Counted from the first letter of the stretch, positions 9,758-18,500 are shown. The stretch: 64,000 nt of DNA from Mucilaginibacter sp. KACC 22773 (GCF_028736215.1 NZ_CP117883.1:4960001-5024000); one strand, 5' to 3'. A program made the numbers and translations. The notes: generated by a model not told the origin, from the sequence alone.

Positions 9758-9760
9758 AAA

Positions 9761-10090
9761 TTATTGTTTAATTTCCATTTTATCGGCAAAGTGGGCGCAG
9801 TAATCGCGCAGGTCTTCAACAATGTTTTTTTCGCCGGTGGCGCGTAAAAAGCTGTCGCCCATGGTTTGCAGGGTTTCGTAAAAAAAGCGTTTCATTTCGT
9901 CAACCGGCATATCCTTGGTCCACAGGTCAATGCGCAGGGTATTTTTGTAGCTTTGGTCCCACAGGGCCAGCATGAACGATTTTACGGGCAATGCCTCTTT
10001 TGATTGCGAATCGGTTGATTCCCACATAATGTTTTCGGGCACGTTATTATCGTCGAGCGTAACGGTCAGCTTTATTTCGGCAGTTTTCAT
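9761..10090 (-). CDS. gldC: Gliding motility protein GldC
   Basis: 109 residues, the family's usual length. It carries the characteristic N-terminal KTAEIKLTVTLDDNNVPE, the central NTLRIDLWTKDMPVDEMKR block and RATGEKNIVEDLRDYCAHFADK near the end. GldC is a small cytosolic protein needed for gliding in Flavobacterium johnsoniae and is kept in many non-gliding Bacteroidota; its biochemical role is not settled. There is no gldB next to it here. A run of hairpin repeats lies just downstream of its stop codon. Confidence 0.93.
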   Translation of the reverse strand: MKTAEIKLTVTLDDNNVPENIMWESTDSQSKEALPVKSFMLALWDQSYKNTLRIDLWTKDMPVDEMKRFFYETLQTMGDSFLRATGEKNIVEDLRDYCAHFADKMEIKQ

Positions 10091-10213
10091 TTTCTGTTCT
10101 ATTGAGGTCGCAAAAGTAGGTTATTTTAAAACGACTGGATTATAATGGGTTTGTAATTTTTGATTGAACATTCTACTTATCCACCATGTAAATTATGGAA
10201 ATAAAGGGAGTGT

Positions 10214-10480
10214 TTATTTAACCAGGAAAAAGATTACGGCGATAAGGGCTATTACGCACAGCTCAATAATCCATAGCTTTTTAAGCTCGGCAAAAAAGTT
10301 GCGGAACATCAGGTCCATAAAAAACACAACCGCCGCAAATAACAGGAAGATCCAGCCTATGGTGCCGCTCCAGTTTTCTAACGGCCGGCCGGCAATGGCT
10401 GCCCCATTTATCCAGATATAAACAGCCACCACCAAAAAAAATGTGGTGGCAAAATTTAACGGGGTAATGCGCAATTTCAT
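10214..10480 (-). CDS. Small three-helix membrane protein
   Basis: 88 residues with three predicted membrane helices (about 8-26, 40-56 and 68-87) and a charged loop FFAELKKLW between the last two. Similar short proteins are widespread unknowns in Sphingobacteriaceae. It lies between the helicase and gldC on the same strand, with 35 bases to the helicase end, so it may be cotranscribed with the helicase. No function is suggested. Confidence 0.6.
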   Translation of the reverse strand: MKLRITPLNFATTFFLVVAVYIWINGAAIAGRPLENWSGTIGWIFLLFAAVVFFMDLMFRNFFAELKKLWIIELCVIALIAVIFFLVK

Positions 10481-10515
10481 GTAATTGACTGTCTGTTTGA
10501 AGTTTTTAAAATCGG

Positions 10516-11871
10516 TTAACGTTTTTTTCGGGACGATGATGACCTGGTTTTTCCGCCGGCTGCCTTGTAGGCTTTGCCATATTTTACCTTGTTTTTGGCC
10601 TCGTCGAACTTTTTATGCTGATTGAGGGTTTTCTTTTCGTGGAAAGCGCCTTTAAAATCGGGATCGTCTTTACGCTTTTGCATATCAATTTCCTTCGCAA
10701 TTTCCTGGCGCTCATCGTAGCCTGTCTCCTCAATAAAAACATCATCCGGAATGGCCGAAACCGGGATGGTTTGCTTAATCAATTTTTCTATCTTTTTAAG
10801 ATAGTATTCCTCTGCAGGGCCGCAAAAAGTAATGGCCTCGCCCGATTGCAGGGCGCGGCCTGTTCGGCCTATCCGGTGTACATAATCCTCTATAACAACA
10901 GGTACATCAAAATTAATTACGTGGCTTACATCGCTCACGTCAATACCTCGCGATGCCACATCTGTTGCTACCAGTATTTTAACCTCGTCGTTTTTAAACG
11001 AGTTGATGGAGTTAATACGGGTATTTTGCCCTTTATTGGCATGTAGCACCTTAACCCCTCCTTCGCCAAATTTGCGCAGCAGGAATTTGTAAACGTCATC
11101 GGCCACAACACGGGTTTTACAAAATATCATCAGCTTGGTAATTTCTCCCTCGGCTTCCAATAATTTCTTTAGCAGGTGAATTTTGGTTTTAACATTGGGT
11201 ACATGGTACAGCAGCTGGTTTACCGTTTGCGCGGGCGTTGCCTGCGGGGTAACCTCAATAATGGTTGGATACTCAAGGAAGTTATTAGATAGCTCATGAA
11301 TTTTATCGCTCATGGTGGCCGAAAAAAGCAGGTTTTGCCTTTTTACCGGTACAACTTCAAGCAAGCGGTTAATCTGGGGCATAAAGCCCATATCCATCAT
11401 TTTATCTGCCTCATCAAGCACCAGTACCTGCAGGGTTTTGGTAACTATATGGCCCGCCAGGTATAAATCCATAAAGCGGCCCGGGGTGGCTACAATGATA
11501 TCTACCCCTTTATTAAGGTTTTCTATTTGTGTTTTTGGGCCCAGGCCACCGTATAGTACTACAACCCTAAGGTCGGTGTTGGAGGCAAAGGTTTTAACGT
11601 TTTCCTCAATCTGCATGGCCAGTTCGCGCGTGGGCGAAATAATGAGCGCGCGGGGGACCTGGCCCTGGGCATATTTAAGCTTCATGATTATGGGCAACAC
11701 ATAAGCCGCCGTTTTACCGGTACCTGTTTGCGCTATGCCCATTACATCCTGGCCGTTCATGATAGGCGGGATGGCTTTTTGCTGTATAGGCGTAGCTTCG
11801 GTATAACCGGCATCGGCAATGGCGTTTAAAATTTGCCGGTTAAAATTAAATTCTTCAAAAGATACACCCAT
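10516..11871 (-). CDS. DEAD-box ATP-dependent RNA helicase, RhlE-like
   Basis: 451 residues from the ATG at 11871, which gives the typical MGVSFEEFNFN start; a longer frame reaches 11985 but its extra 38 residues look non-coding. All core motifs are present: the Q motif (ATPIQQKAIP), AQTGTGKT, PTRELA, DEAD, SAT, and the C-domain ATDVASRGID and HRIGRTGR. The tail is rich in Lys/Arg/Ser, as in RhlE/CsdA-type helicases that bind structured RNA in ribosome assembly and mRNA decay. It is transcribed leftward, divergent from an outer-membrane protein gene. Confidence 0.93.
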   Translation of the reverse strand: MGVSFEEFNFNRQILNAIADAGYTEATPIQQKAIPPIMNGQDVMGIAQTGTGKTAAYVLPIIMKLKYAQGQVPRALIISPTRELAMQIEENVKTFASNTDLRVVVLYGGLGPKTQIENLNKGVDIIVATPGRFMDLYLAGHIVTKTLQVLVLDEADKMMDMGFMPQINRLLEVVPVKRQNLLFSATMSDKIHELSNNFLEYPTIIEVTPQATPAQTVNQLLYHVPNVKTKIHLLKKLLEAEGEITKLMIFCKTRVVADDVYKFLLRKFGEGGVKVLHANKGQNTRINSINSFKNDEVKILVATDVASRGIDVSDVSHVINFDVPVVIEDYVHRIGRTGRALQSGEAITFCGPAEEYYLKKIEKLIKQTIPVSAIPDDVFIEETGYDERQEIAKEIDMQKRKDDPDFKGAFHEKKTLNQHKKFDEAKNKVKYGKAYKAAGGKTRSSSSRKKR

Positions 11872-12067
11872 GGCGCAAAGATAGGCTTTTTGTTGATTAG
11901 GGCTATTGTTTGTTATATTGCGCCAACCTTTAGTATCACTTTTACGTTTAAAGCCGTAATAAAGGATGCATGAGATGTTAACCATATGCAGTACTTTACC
12001 TTATCTGTTTTATTGCCTGGTGGTTATATCCCGTTGCTTTCGTTTTTTACACCTATAAAATTCAGCA

Positions 12068-12709
12068 ATGAAAAAACACTTATTTACATTTTTATTTATT
12101 GTGGCGGCATCTGTTGCGGCAAAAGCTCAAATTGGCACCGGCCGGTATTATATTGGCGGTAGCCTTAATTACAATTACGATGGGTATGGCTATACCAACA
12201 CCTATTCGTACGCAGCAGGTACTACAGTTTATACCAATCATGGTATATCTAACCTGCAAATTAACCCCGATTTTGGAATGTTCCTGTCAAAAAACTGGAC
12301 CATTGGCATCCAACCGGGCTATTCACGCACAGGTGGTACCGAAACATCTGTTTATACCGCGCTGGCGGGCAGTGGCACCACCAGTTATACCTATGATCGT
12401 AAGTATCATACTGATGCCCTGTCATTAGGCATCCACTTCAGGTACTATTGTATGCTGAATGACAGGATTGGCATATTCCCGCAGTTTGGCGTTACCGAAG
12501 CAAATGATATCAACAACTTTAAATCGGGCTCAATAAGTGTTGGCGGCAACCCCAACATCGTATTTTTTGCCACTAAAAAGCTGGCTGTAAACCTTGGCTT
12601 TGGTAATATATTGTATACCCATGATTATCAAACCAAAGCCAATTCATTTAACATAGGCCTGAATACCAATATTGGGTTTGGTGTAAATTATTATTGGGGG
12701 AAACAGTAG
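12068..12709 (+). CDS. Outer-membrane beta-barrel protein
   Basis: 213 residues. A Sec signal peptide (MKKHLFTFLFIVAASVAAKAQ) is followed by alternating amphipathic strands rich in Tyr, Gly and Thr, ending in FGVNYYWGKQ. This pattern is typical of the small 8-strand OmpA/OmpW-like barrels of Bacteroidota. The ligand is unknown. It is a single-gene unit, followed by a gap of 330 bases that carries only one imperfect inverted repeat. Confidence 0.75.
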   Translation: MKKHLFTFLFIVAASVAAKAQIGTGRYYIGGSLNYNYDGYGYTNTYSYAAGTTVYTNHGISNLQINPDFGMFLSKNWTIGIQPGYSRTGGTETSVYTALAGSGTTSYTYDRKYHTDALSLGIHFRYYCMLNDRIGIFPQFGVTEANDINNFKSGSISVGGNPNIVFFATKKLAVNLGFGNILYTHDYQTKANSFNIGLNTNIGFGVNYYWGKQ

Positions 12710-12840
12710 GGCATTGATTAGTAGATTATTACGAATAAATTTAACCTGCAATAGCACTTCAAGGGTTCAAGAAACGTTATATAATATATAAATTAGCGTT
12801 TTAAACAGGCTTTTAGGTCTGTAAATCACTTGTTTTTTGC

Positions 12841-12889
12841 GCAAAGACGCCATGCCACTATTATTTTTTTTGCGTCCTGGCCTCTTTGC
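12841..12889. repeat. Imperfect inverted repeat in the 12710-13039 gap
   Basis: GCAAAGACGCCA (12841-12852) pairs with TGGCCTCTTTGC (12878-12889), 11 of 12 positions. GCGTC words in the loop give further pairing. Apart from this, the 330-base gap shows no ORF, promoter or RNA gene that I can support. Confidence 0.55.
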
Positions 12890-13039
12890 GTAATACTAAT
12901 TTTAAATGCGATTTAGCCTCATCACCTTAAATTCAAGTCAGGTTTAACCATTAGGCGGCCAAAAAAATAAGATGCATCGTTAGCATCGGCTATTGCAAAT
13001 CCGCGGATATTATTGCCGTTGTTATTCTACGTGTTCTTC

Positions 13040-13795
13040 TTACCTCCCATTCGCCAATTCTATCAACTTCTTCACCCTGTCAATACTGGTAACATCAGTA
13101 GTCTCCTCATCACCAGGCACATCACTCAGCAGGATATGGTCGTTATGGTATTCCATTTTGCTATGAACGGGGATCCGTGCCGATGAATGCACCTCAGTTA
13201 CATTGGTAAAACGAACCAGGTCGGCAACGTTGGCTTCGTTTACGCCGGCGCCGGGCATAATGCTGATGCGGCCAGCCGCCTTTTCTACCAGGTGGTTTAA
13301 AACAGTAGCACCTTCCATCGCTGTGCTTTTGCCGCCGGAGGTAAGAATCCTGTCGCAACCTATTTCAATAATATCCTCCAGTGCCTTATAGTGGTCTTTA
13401 CACATGTCAAAAGCGCGGTGAAAGGTGACACCCAATCCCCATTGTTTGGCAAGACGCACCATTTTAATGCACCTATCCTTATCTACCGTGCCATCAGCAT
13501 GTAGTATGCCAATAACTACACCGTCGCAACCGGCATCAATGCAATAACGGATATCGGCCATCATAATATCGTATTCCAGGTCGGTATACAAAAAATCGCC
13601 GGCGCGGGGCCTTATCAATACAAAAAGTTTAATATGCAACAGCTTGCGGGCCATTAGTATTTGCCCGTGCGATGGGGTTGTGCCCCCTTCCTTCAGGTTT
13701 TCGCAAAGCTCAACCCGGATAGCGCCACCATCTTGTGCAGCAACAGCCGAACTAACCGAATTAGCGCAAACTTCGAGAGAAACTTTATTGGTCAT
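13040..13795 (-). CDS. cutC: CutC family protein
   Basis: 251 residues from the ATG at 13795 (MTNKVSLEVCANSV), the normal CutC start; a frame reaching 13834 adds residues unlike the family. It is a TIM barrel with the signatures VELCENLKEGGTTPSHG, IRPRAGDFLYTDLEY, FHRAFDMCKDHYKALEDII, ILTSGGKSTAMEG and MPGAGVNEAN. CutC was named for copper homeostasis, but a direct copper role is disputed and its enzymatic activity is unknown. It lies 128 bases from the glycosylasparaginase gene on the same strand, with a hairpin repeat between them. Confidence 0.92.
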   Translation of the reverse strand: MTNKVSLEVCANSVSSAVAAQDGGAIRVELCENLKEGGTTPSHGQILMARKLLHIKLFVLIRPRAGDFLYTDLEYDIMMADIRYCIDAGCDGVVIGILHADGTVDKDRCIKMVRLAKQWGLGVTFHRAFDMCKDHYKALEDIIEIGCDRILTSGGKSTAMEGATVLNHLVEKAAGRISIMPGAGVNEANVADLVRFTNVTEVHSSARIPVHSKMEYHNDHILLSDVPGDEETTDVTSIDRVKKLIELANGR

Positions 13796-13819
13796 TTTTA
13801 CTTTGTGGATGAAAGCTAA

Positions 13820-13891
13820 TGGTTCATGGATCATAGTTCATGGCTCGCTGTAGCAAGGTATAGCTACCATGAACCATGATCTATGAACTAT
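13820..13891. repeat. Quasi-palindromic repeat, GGTTCATGG word family
   Basis: The left arm at 13820-13845 is built from GGTTCATGG and ATCATAGTTCATGG words; the right arm at 13866-13891 is its reverse complement at about 23 of 26 positions. The three differences are G/A swaps, two of which would still pair as G-U in RNA read on the plus strand. The loop also has a partial TAGC palindrome. Confidence 0.8.
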
Positions 13892-13898
13892 AGGCTTA

Positions 13899-14912
13899 TT
13901 ACTTATAATAGCTTTTACCTGGTATCAATAAATCCTGTTGTTTGGCATCACACACCGCGAACGAGAAGCCGCTTTGGATAGCATAGGCGCCATATTCGCC
14001 TTTTTTGTTGATGGCCAAAAAGCCAACCTGGATTTGTTTGGCGGTTTCGGGTTTCTTTTTGATAATGCGGTGCACGGCTTCCTTACAGGCATCCTCTGGC
14101 GATAAGCCCTGGCGCATCAGTTCAACAACCAAAAAGCTGCCTACGTTGCGGATCACTTCTTCGCCAACACCGGTTGATGTGGCGCCGCCAACTTCATTAT
14201 CAACATATAGTCCGGCGCCAATGATGGGGCTATCGCCCACGCGGCCATGCATTTTAAAAGCCATGCCGCTGGTGGTACAACCGCCCGATATATTGCCTTT
14301 GGCATCAATAGCCAGCATGCCAATGGTATCGTGGTTATATTTGCCGCCAGGGCGGTTGCTGCCGTTTTCTATATTCATTACCGGGCTGTATTTGGCTGTT
14401 TTTAGCCACTCTTTCCAGGCCTTTTCGGCCTTAGGTGTCAATAGTTTTTCCTTTTTCATACCCTGCTCAACGGCAAATTGGGTAGCACCTTCGCCAACCA
14501 GCATCACGTGGGGCGTTCTTTCCATTACCATACGCGCAACAGATATCGGGTGTGCTATATTTTCCATCGCCGCAACCGATCCGCAGTTGCCCAACTCGTC
14601 CATTATGCACGAATCAAGGGTAACGTGGCCATCACGGTCAGGTGTACCGGTACGGCCAACTGTACCGTTGGTTATGTCCAGTTCTTCGGGTACACGTGCA
14701 CCCGCTTCAATCGCATCCAATGCGCGGCCGCCTTTTTCAAGTGTTTTCCAGGCCTCCTTGTTGGCTAAAATGCCAAAATCCCAGGTGGATATCACGATGG
14801 GGAAATTACCTTCGGGTTTTAATGAAATGGTTTTTGCTATAGCTGACTTTGAAAGTGCTGCTAAAGAGGCACCTGCAGCTGATATTTTGATGAACTTGCG
14901 GCGATTGTACAT
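13899..14912 (-). CDS. N4-(beta-N-acetylglucosaminyl)-L-asparaginase (glycosylasparaginase)
   Basis: 337 residues, an Ntn-hydrolase that cuts the GlcNAc-Asn bond left after glycoprotein breakdown. The autoprocessing site NHDTIGM puts the new N-terminal nucleophile at Thr196, followed by GGCTTSGMAFKMHGRVGDSPIIGAG with the substrate-binding Arg/Asp. The N-terminus NRRKFIKISAAGASLAALSK looks like a Tat signal with a shortened twin-Arg motif, so the enzyme is probably periplasmic after folding in the cytosol. The closest known relatives are Elizabethkingia (Flavobacterium) meningoseptica type enzymes. It is a single gene next to cutC. Confidence 0.92.
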   Translation of the reverse strand: MYNRRKFIKISAAGASLAALSKSAIAKTISLKPEGNFPIVISTWDFGILANKEAWKTLEKGGRALDAIEAGARVPEELDITNGTVGRTGTPDRDGHVTLDSCIMDELGNCGSVAAMENIAHPISVARMVMERTPHVMLVGEGATQFAVEQGMKKEKLLTPKAEKAWKEWLKTAKYSPVMNIENGSNRPGGKYNHDTIGMLAIDAKGNISGGCTTSGMAFKMHGRVGDSPIIGAGLYVDNEVGGATSTGVGEEVIRNVGSFLVVELMRQGLSPEDACKEAVHRIIKKKPETAKQIQVGFLAINKKGEYGAYAIQSGFSFAVCDAKQQDLLIPGKSYYK

Positions 14913-14975
14913 ATCGCTAATATAGCTAAAACAAGCAAAAAGTAAAGAGCTTTAGCCTAAATCCTCTCCAAAGGA

Positions 14976-15109
14976 AGCCTCACCCAACCCTCTCCAAAGG
15001 AGAGGGCTTTTAAAAGAATAATGGGGCATATTTAAAATCAGGATGTTTTATACATCTCGAACCTGCAAATCAAGAACCCTCTCCTTTGGAAAGGGCAGGG
15101 TGAGGCTCT
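14976..15109. repeat. Quasi-palindromic repeat, CCTCTCCAAAGGAGAGGG family
   Basis: The left arm (14976-15006) and right arm (15077-15109) are complementary at about 90 percent, through GCCTCACCC and CCAAAGGAGAGGG words. The left arm also folds on itself (CCTCTCC...GGAGAGG). It fills the gap between two minus-strand genes and abuts the stop codon at 15110. Confidence 0.8.
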
Positions 15110-15550
15110 TTACTCAAAATCCTGGTGGCAATTAAAGCAATGCCAGGCCTTGCGGGCATAAAACGGGAAAACCAGCAGCAAAAATGATACAATGGCGGTG
15201 AGCCAATGTACTTTTTCAACAGTAGCCTCGCCGTGGCGTACGTTGGTTGAGCCACAAAAAGGGCATATTACCGCGCTGTTCGTTTCTTCATCCAGTTCAA
15301 CATGGTCAAGGTCGTGCATATCGCCTTCGGCGGCTAATATGGCGCGGCATTTTTCCAGGTCGCGTTCAAATATTTTAAGTTTGATGCCGCCTACCGCCTG
15401 GTTATACAGCGGGTTTGCAGTAAGGGTATTTTCGTCGGCTATAAAGCAGGGGATTCCATTATCTTCCAGCTTGGTGCGTACAATGTGCGCCAGCATAACA
15501 TCGTAATAGTTTTCAAATGTTATAATTTTGTCGTCCTGTTCAATAGCCAT
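15110..15550 (-). CDS. DUF2007 (putative signal-transducing) protein with split zinc ribbon and membrane helix
   Basis: 146 residues from the ATG at 15550 (MAIEQDDKIITFE). The first 75 residues match the DUF2007 pattern: FENYYDVMLAHIVRTKLEDNGIPCF, an insert, then GGIKLKIFERDLEKCRAIL. An acidic linker leads to CPFCGS, a single hydrophobic helix (WLTAIVSFLLLVFPFYA) and a terminal HCFNCHQDFE. So the two CxxC halves of a zinc ribbon lie on either side of a hydrophobic segment, which suggests a hairpin membrane insertion or a re-entrant loop. The role is unknown. It is divergent from the WYL regulator with a 58-base gap. Confidence 0.75.
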   Translation of the reverse strand: MAIEQDDKIITFENYYDVMLAHIVRTKLEDNGIPCFIADENTLTANPLYNQAVGGIKLKIFERDLEKCRAILAAEGDMHDLDHVELDEETNSAVICPFCGSTNVRHGEATVEKVHWLTAIVSFLLLVFPFYARKAWHCFNCHQDFE

Positions 15551-15608
15551 AAAGGTTATAATTGAAATAATAATACAAATGTAACCCCTTTTTTGTTTAA
15601 TTTGGTGT

Positions 15609-16577
15609 ATGAACCGCATCGACCGTATATCTGCCATTTTGATTCAATTACAATCGCGCCGGGTAGTTAAGGCCGGCGATATTGCCGAGCGATTCAACAT
15701 TAGCCTGCGCACAGTTTACCGCGATATTAAAACGCTGGAAGAAGCGGGTATACCCCTGATTGGCGAAGCCGGTGTGGGTTACTCCATTATGGATGGCTAC
15801 CGTTTACCGCCCGTAATGTTTACCCGCGAAGAGGCGACTGCTTTTTTAACCGCTGAAAAGTTTGTAGAAAAGTTTACCGATGCTACAACCAATGCACAAT
15901 ACCAATCGGCCATGTATAAGGTGCGGGCCATTTTAAAAACATCCGAAAAAGATGCACTTGAAAACCTTGATGGCAGTATTGAGGTGATGAAAAGCTATAG
16001 CCATGGGCGGACGGTAAGCAATAACGATCATATTCAAACCATATTGAACAGCATCATCCACAAAAAGGTGGTGTGTATTGATTACTTTGCCGGTCATAGC
16101 CAGGAAAATACCAGGCGGGACGTGGAGCCTGTTGGTGTTGTTTACCTGGGCAGTTTTTGGCACCTTATTGCCTACTGCCGCCTGCGCAATGATTACCGCG
16201 ATTTCAGGATCGACCGTATTCGCAAGCTGGCGGTAACCGATGTCAGTTACAACAACAGTAAACATCCTACTTTAAAAGCATATATAGCGCAAACCGCCAA
16301 AGAAAAAGAATTGGAATTGGTGGTGATCAGGGTTGATAAAGAAATTTATAATTACCTGGAACACCAAAAATATTACAGCGGCTTTATCTCAGAAAAAAAT
16401 GTGGGCAATAAAATAGAAATGACTTTTTTAACCGCCTTTATAGAGAGCTTTGCCCGCTGGTACATGATGTTTGGAGACCATGCCGAGATTATTAAGCCCG
16501 ATGCCTTGAAAGATAGGGTAGCCGCCATCATCACCGCCATAAGCCAAAAAAACTTGCAGGAACAGGATTCCTACTGA
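15609..16577 (+). CDS. HTH-WYL transcriptional regulator (YafY-like)
   Basis: 322 residues. An N-terminal winged HTH_11 (RISAILIQLQSRRVVKAGDIAERF, then SLRTVYRDIKTLEEAGIPL) is followed by a WYL domain with the variant ...VVCIDYFAGHSQENTRRDVEPVGVVY and RDFRIDRIRKLAV, and a WCX-type C-terminus. WYL domains bind nucleotides or nucleic acid, and these proteins regulate metabolism, DNA repair or phage defence genes. The start codon is ATG, 59 bases from the divergent DUF2007 gene. It probably leads the DoxX-EVE-SRPBCC genes downstream. Confidence 0.88.
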   Translation: MNRIDRISAILIQLQSRRVVKAGDIAERFNISLRTVYRDIKTLEEAGIPLIGEAGVGYSIMDGYRLPPVMFTREEATAFLTAEKFVEKFTDATTNAQYQSAMYKVRAILKTSEKDALENLDGSIEVMKSYSHGRTVSNNDHIQTILNSIIHKKVVCIDYFAGHSQENTRRDVEPVGVVYLGSFWHLIAYCRLRNDYRDFRIDRIRKLAVTDVSYNNSKHPTLKAYIAQTAKEKELELVVIRVDKEIYNYLEHQKYYSGFISEKNVGNKIEMTFLTAFIESFARWYMMFGDHAEIIKPDALKDRVAAIITAISQKNLQEQDSY

Positions 16578-16633
16578 CATACTGCTGTCATCAGCCCGTG
16601 TTTTATTTGTGTCGTAATCAAAATCTGCAACAC

Positions 16634-16984
16634 ATGGAAATTAAAACAATCCTTTTATGGGTATTGCTGTTAACATATGTGGTACCGGGCTACATTTTTG
16701 GCTTCCAGAAATTAATTGGTCAAAAAGAAAAAGTACGGCAGTTTAAAGGCTGGGGCTACCCGCTTTGGCTAATGCGCTTGCTGGGCTTTGTTGAAGTGCT
16801 GGGCAGCAGCATGATGCTTTACGGCCCAACCCGCGTATACGGTATGGCGCTGTTCCCGATAATTCTGGCCGGTGCCATTTACACACATATCAAATTTCGA
16901 GATCCTAAAAAGGAGGTAATGACGCCCGTTTACGTAGGGCTGCATTTATTGGTCATATTTTTGTTAAACCTATCAATAGCTTAA
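16634..16984 (+). CDS. DoxX family membrane protein
   Basis: 116 residues from the ATG at 16634 (MEIKTILLWVLLL); a frame from 16598 adds 12 residues that are not hydrophobic. There are four membrane helices with the DoxX-like GFQKLIGQKEKVRQFKGWGYPLWLMRLLGFVEVLGSSMML. DoxX-like proteins are linked to quinone redox chemistry or osmotic and oxidative stress, but most are uncharacterised. Only 4 bases separate it from the EVE gene, so the two are cotranscribed. Confidence 0.82.
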   Translation: MEIKTILLWVLLLTYVVPGYIFGFQKLIGQKEKVRQFKGWGYPLWLMRLLGFVEVLGSSMMLYGPTRVYGMALFPIILAGAIYTHIKFRDPKKEVMTPVYVGLHLLVIFLLNLSIA

Positions 16985-16988
16985 CGTT

Positions 16989-17429
16989 ATGAAATACTGG
17001 ATAACCGTAGTATCAAAAGATCATATTACCCGCGGCGTGGCCGGCGGTTTTATGCAAGCCAATCATGGCAAACAAGGGCCGTTAACCCGCATGGCAACCG
17101 GCGATTGGGTAATCATCTATTCGCCTAAGAAGAGTATGGAAGGCGACGAAAAACTACAGGCCTTTACAGCGATAGGCCAGGTTGCTGCCGATGAGATTTA
17201 TCAATATAAAATGAGCGAAGATTTCAAACCTTTTCGTCGTGATGTTACTTACTATCAATGTAAAGAAACGCCGATAGTACCCCTGGTAGATAAATTGAGT
17301 TTTATGCCTAATAAAAAATCATGGGGCTATCCCTTTAGGTTTGGTTTTATTGAACTGCCCGGACACGATTTTGAGCTGATAAAAAATCAGATGCTGATAA
17401 ACGAACCAACACCAATAAACAATAAATAA
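16989..17429 (+). CDS. EVE domain-containing protein
   Basis: 146 residues, entirely an EVE (PUA-like) domain: MKYWITVVSKDHITRGVAGGFMQANHGK, RMATGDWVIIYSPK, FTAIGQVAADEIYQ, FRRDVTYY and FIELPGHDFELI. EVE folds are predicted readers of modified bases in DNA or RNA, related to YTH. It sits 4 bases after DoxX and 11 before an SRPBCC gene. Some EVE genes lie in restriction or phage-defence loci, but no nuclease or methylase is next to this one. Confidence 0.88.
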   Translation: MKYWITVVSKDHITRGVAGGFMQANHGKQGPLTRMATGDWVIIYSPKKSMEGDEKLQAFTAIGQVAADEIYQYKMSEDFKPFRRDVTYYQCKETPIVPLVDKLSFMPNKKSWGYPFRFGFIELPGHDFELIKNQMLINEPTPINNK

Positions 17430-17440
17430 AACACCTGATT

Positions 17441-17863
17441 ATGGAAAAGCTAACGTTAAAAACCGAAATTAAATTTAAAGCCCCTGCCGCTAAAGTTTGG
17501 CAAGGCCTTACCGACCCGGCAATGGTAAAAGAATATTTTTTTGGAACTAATTTAGAATCCAACTGGAGGGTAGGGGAGCCCATTAAATTCAGCGGCGAAT
17601 GGGATGGACACAAATATGAAGACAAAGGGACTATCCTGGAAATTGATCAGGGGAAATTTGTTACGTACAGCTATTGGAGCAGCATGGCCGGTACCGAAGA
17701 TAAGCCTGAAAACTATGCCAATATCACTTACAGCCTGGATGAGGAAAACGGCGAAACCACTTTAACTATTATTCAGGATAATATTAAAAACCAGGAAGCC
17801 AAAGAGCACTCTGAACAAAACTGGCAGGGGATGTTTGAAGGATTGAAAAAGATGATTGAGTAA
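17441..17863 (+). CDS. SRPBCC (AHSA1/START-like) ligand-binding protein
   Basis: 140 residues with the AHSA1 pattern: an N-terminal strand LTLKTEIKFKAPAAKVWQGLTDPAMVKEYFFG, central KYEDKGTILEIDQGKFVTYSYW, then GETTLTIIQDN and a long C-terminal helix NWQGMFEGLKKMIE. Such helix-grip folds bind hydrophobic ligands or help Hsp90-type clients; in bacteria the ligand is mostly unknown. It ends the run of genes that starts at the WYL regulator, and a strong inverted repeat follows 9 bases later. Confidence 0.85.
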   Translation: MEKLTLKTEIKFKAPAAKVWQGLTDPAMVKEYFFGTNLESNWRVGEPIKFSGEWDGHKYEDKGTILEIDQGKFVTYSYWSSMAGTEDKPENYANITYSLDEENGETTLTIIQDNIKNQEAKEHSEQNWQGMFEGLKKMIE

Positions 17864-17871
17864 ACCCCGCG

Positions 17872-17951
17872 CGTCATTGCGAGGTACGAAGCAATCTCCA
17901 AACTATGCGGGACTTAGCATGTAGGGGATCGCTTCGTACCTCGCAATGACG
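17872..17951. repeat. REP-like inverted repeat with 21-bp perfect arms
   Basis: 17872-17892 and 17931-17951 are perfect reverse complements (core TTGCGAGGTACGAAGC), with a 38-base loop. It lies directly after the SRPBCC stop codon, where it could stop transcription or protect the 3' end. The core resembles dispersed REP-like elements found in many Bacteroidota and Proteobacteria genomes. Confidence 0.88.
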
Positions 17952-18032
17952 GTTTGCAATGGTGTATGATGATATTAAGTAATGCTTATAAAATATTACT
18001 AAGTTAAAAACAAACCAGTATAAAAAATAGTA

Positions 18033-18500
18033 ATGACATCAATAACAGCAAAAGTGTACCTTAAAGGCTTCTTTCTGGAAGGTATTTCGGTACGCACAAC
18101 AAATCAAAACGGTCAATCGGCAAAGGATATTGGTGAGCTTTGGGGCCGATTTATGGACGACAATGTGCTGTTGCAGATTTAAGACAGGATAACAGACGAG
18201 ATATACTGCGTGTATACCGACTATGAAAGCGATTATACCGGCTTTTATACCGCTGTGCTGGGTTGTAAAGTAAGCTCGTTGGACAATATCCCCGGAGGGC
18301 TGATAAGCCTGATAGTGCCTGCGGCTGATTATATAAAATACGTTGCCAAGGGCCGCCTGCCCGATTGCGTAGCAGAAACCTGGCAACAGGTGTGGAGCAG
18401 CGATCTCGACAGAAAATACATCGCCGATTTTGACGTTTGGGGCGTTAAGGCGCAAAACCCAGACGACGCTGAAGTAGAGATTTATGTTGGAGTTATCTGA
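18033..18500 (+). pseudogene. Effector-binding (GyrI-like/AraC effector) domain protein broken by one in-frame TAA
   Basis: From ATG 18033 the frame reads MTSITAKVYLKGFFLEG... for 49 codons, meets TAA at 18180-18182, then continues in the same frame to 18500 with YCVYTDYESDYTGFYTAVLG and a typical ending AEVEIYVGVI. Joined, the two parts (155 codons) match the stand-alone GyrI-like/AraC-E effector-binding fold that binds small cationic or aromatic molecules. There is no frameshift: one base change would restore it (for example from AAA, CAA or GAA). Either a fresh nonsense mutation, a sequencing error, or readthrough explains it. It ends 8 bases before the convergent transporter gene. Confidence 0.82.

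Noticed and set aside
14005-14925. A 306-residue frame antisense to the glycosylasparaginase gene
   Set aside because: The sense frame has the full Ntn-hydrolase signature; the antisense product has no domain.
15609-17863. A phage-defence island based on WYL regulator plus EVE protein
   Set aside because: Neighbours are DoxX and SRPBCC; there is no nuclease, methylase, helicase or toxin, so defence is not supported.
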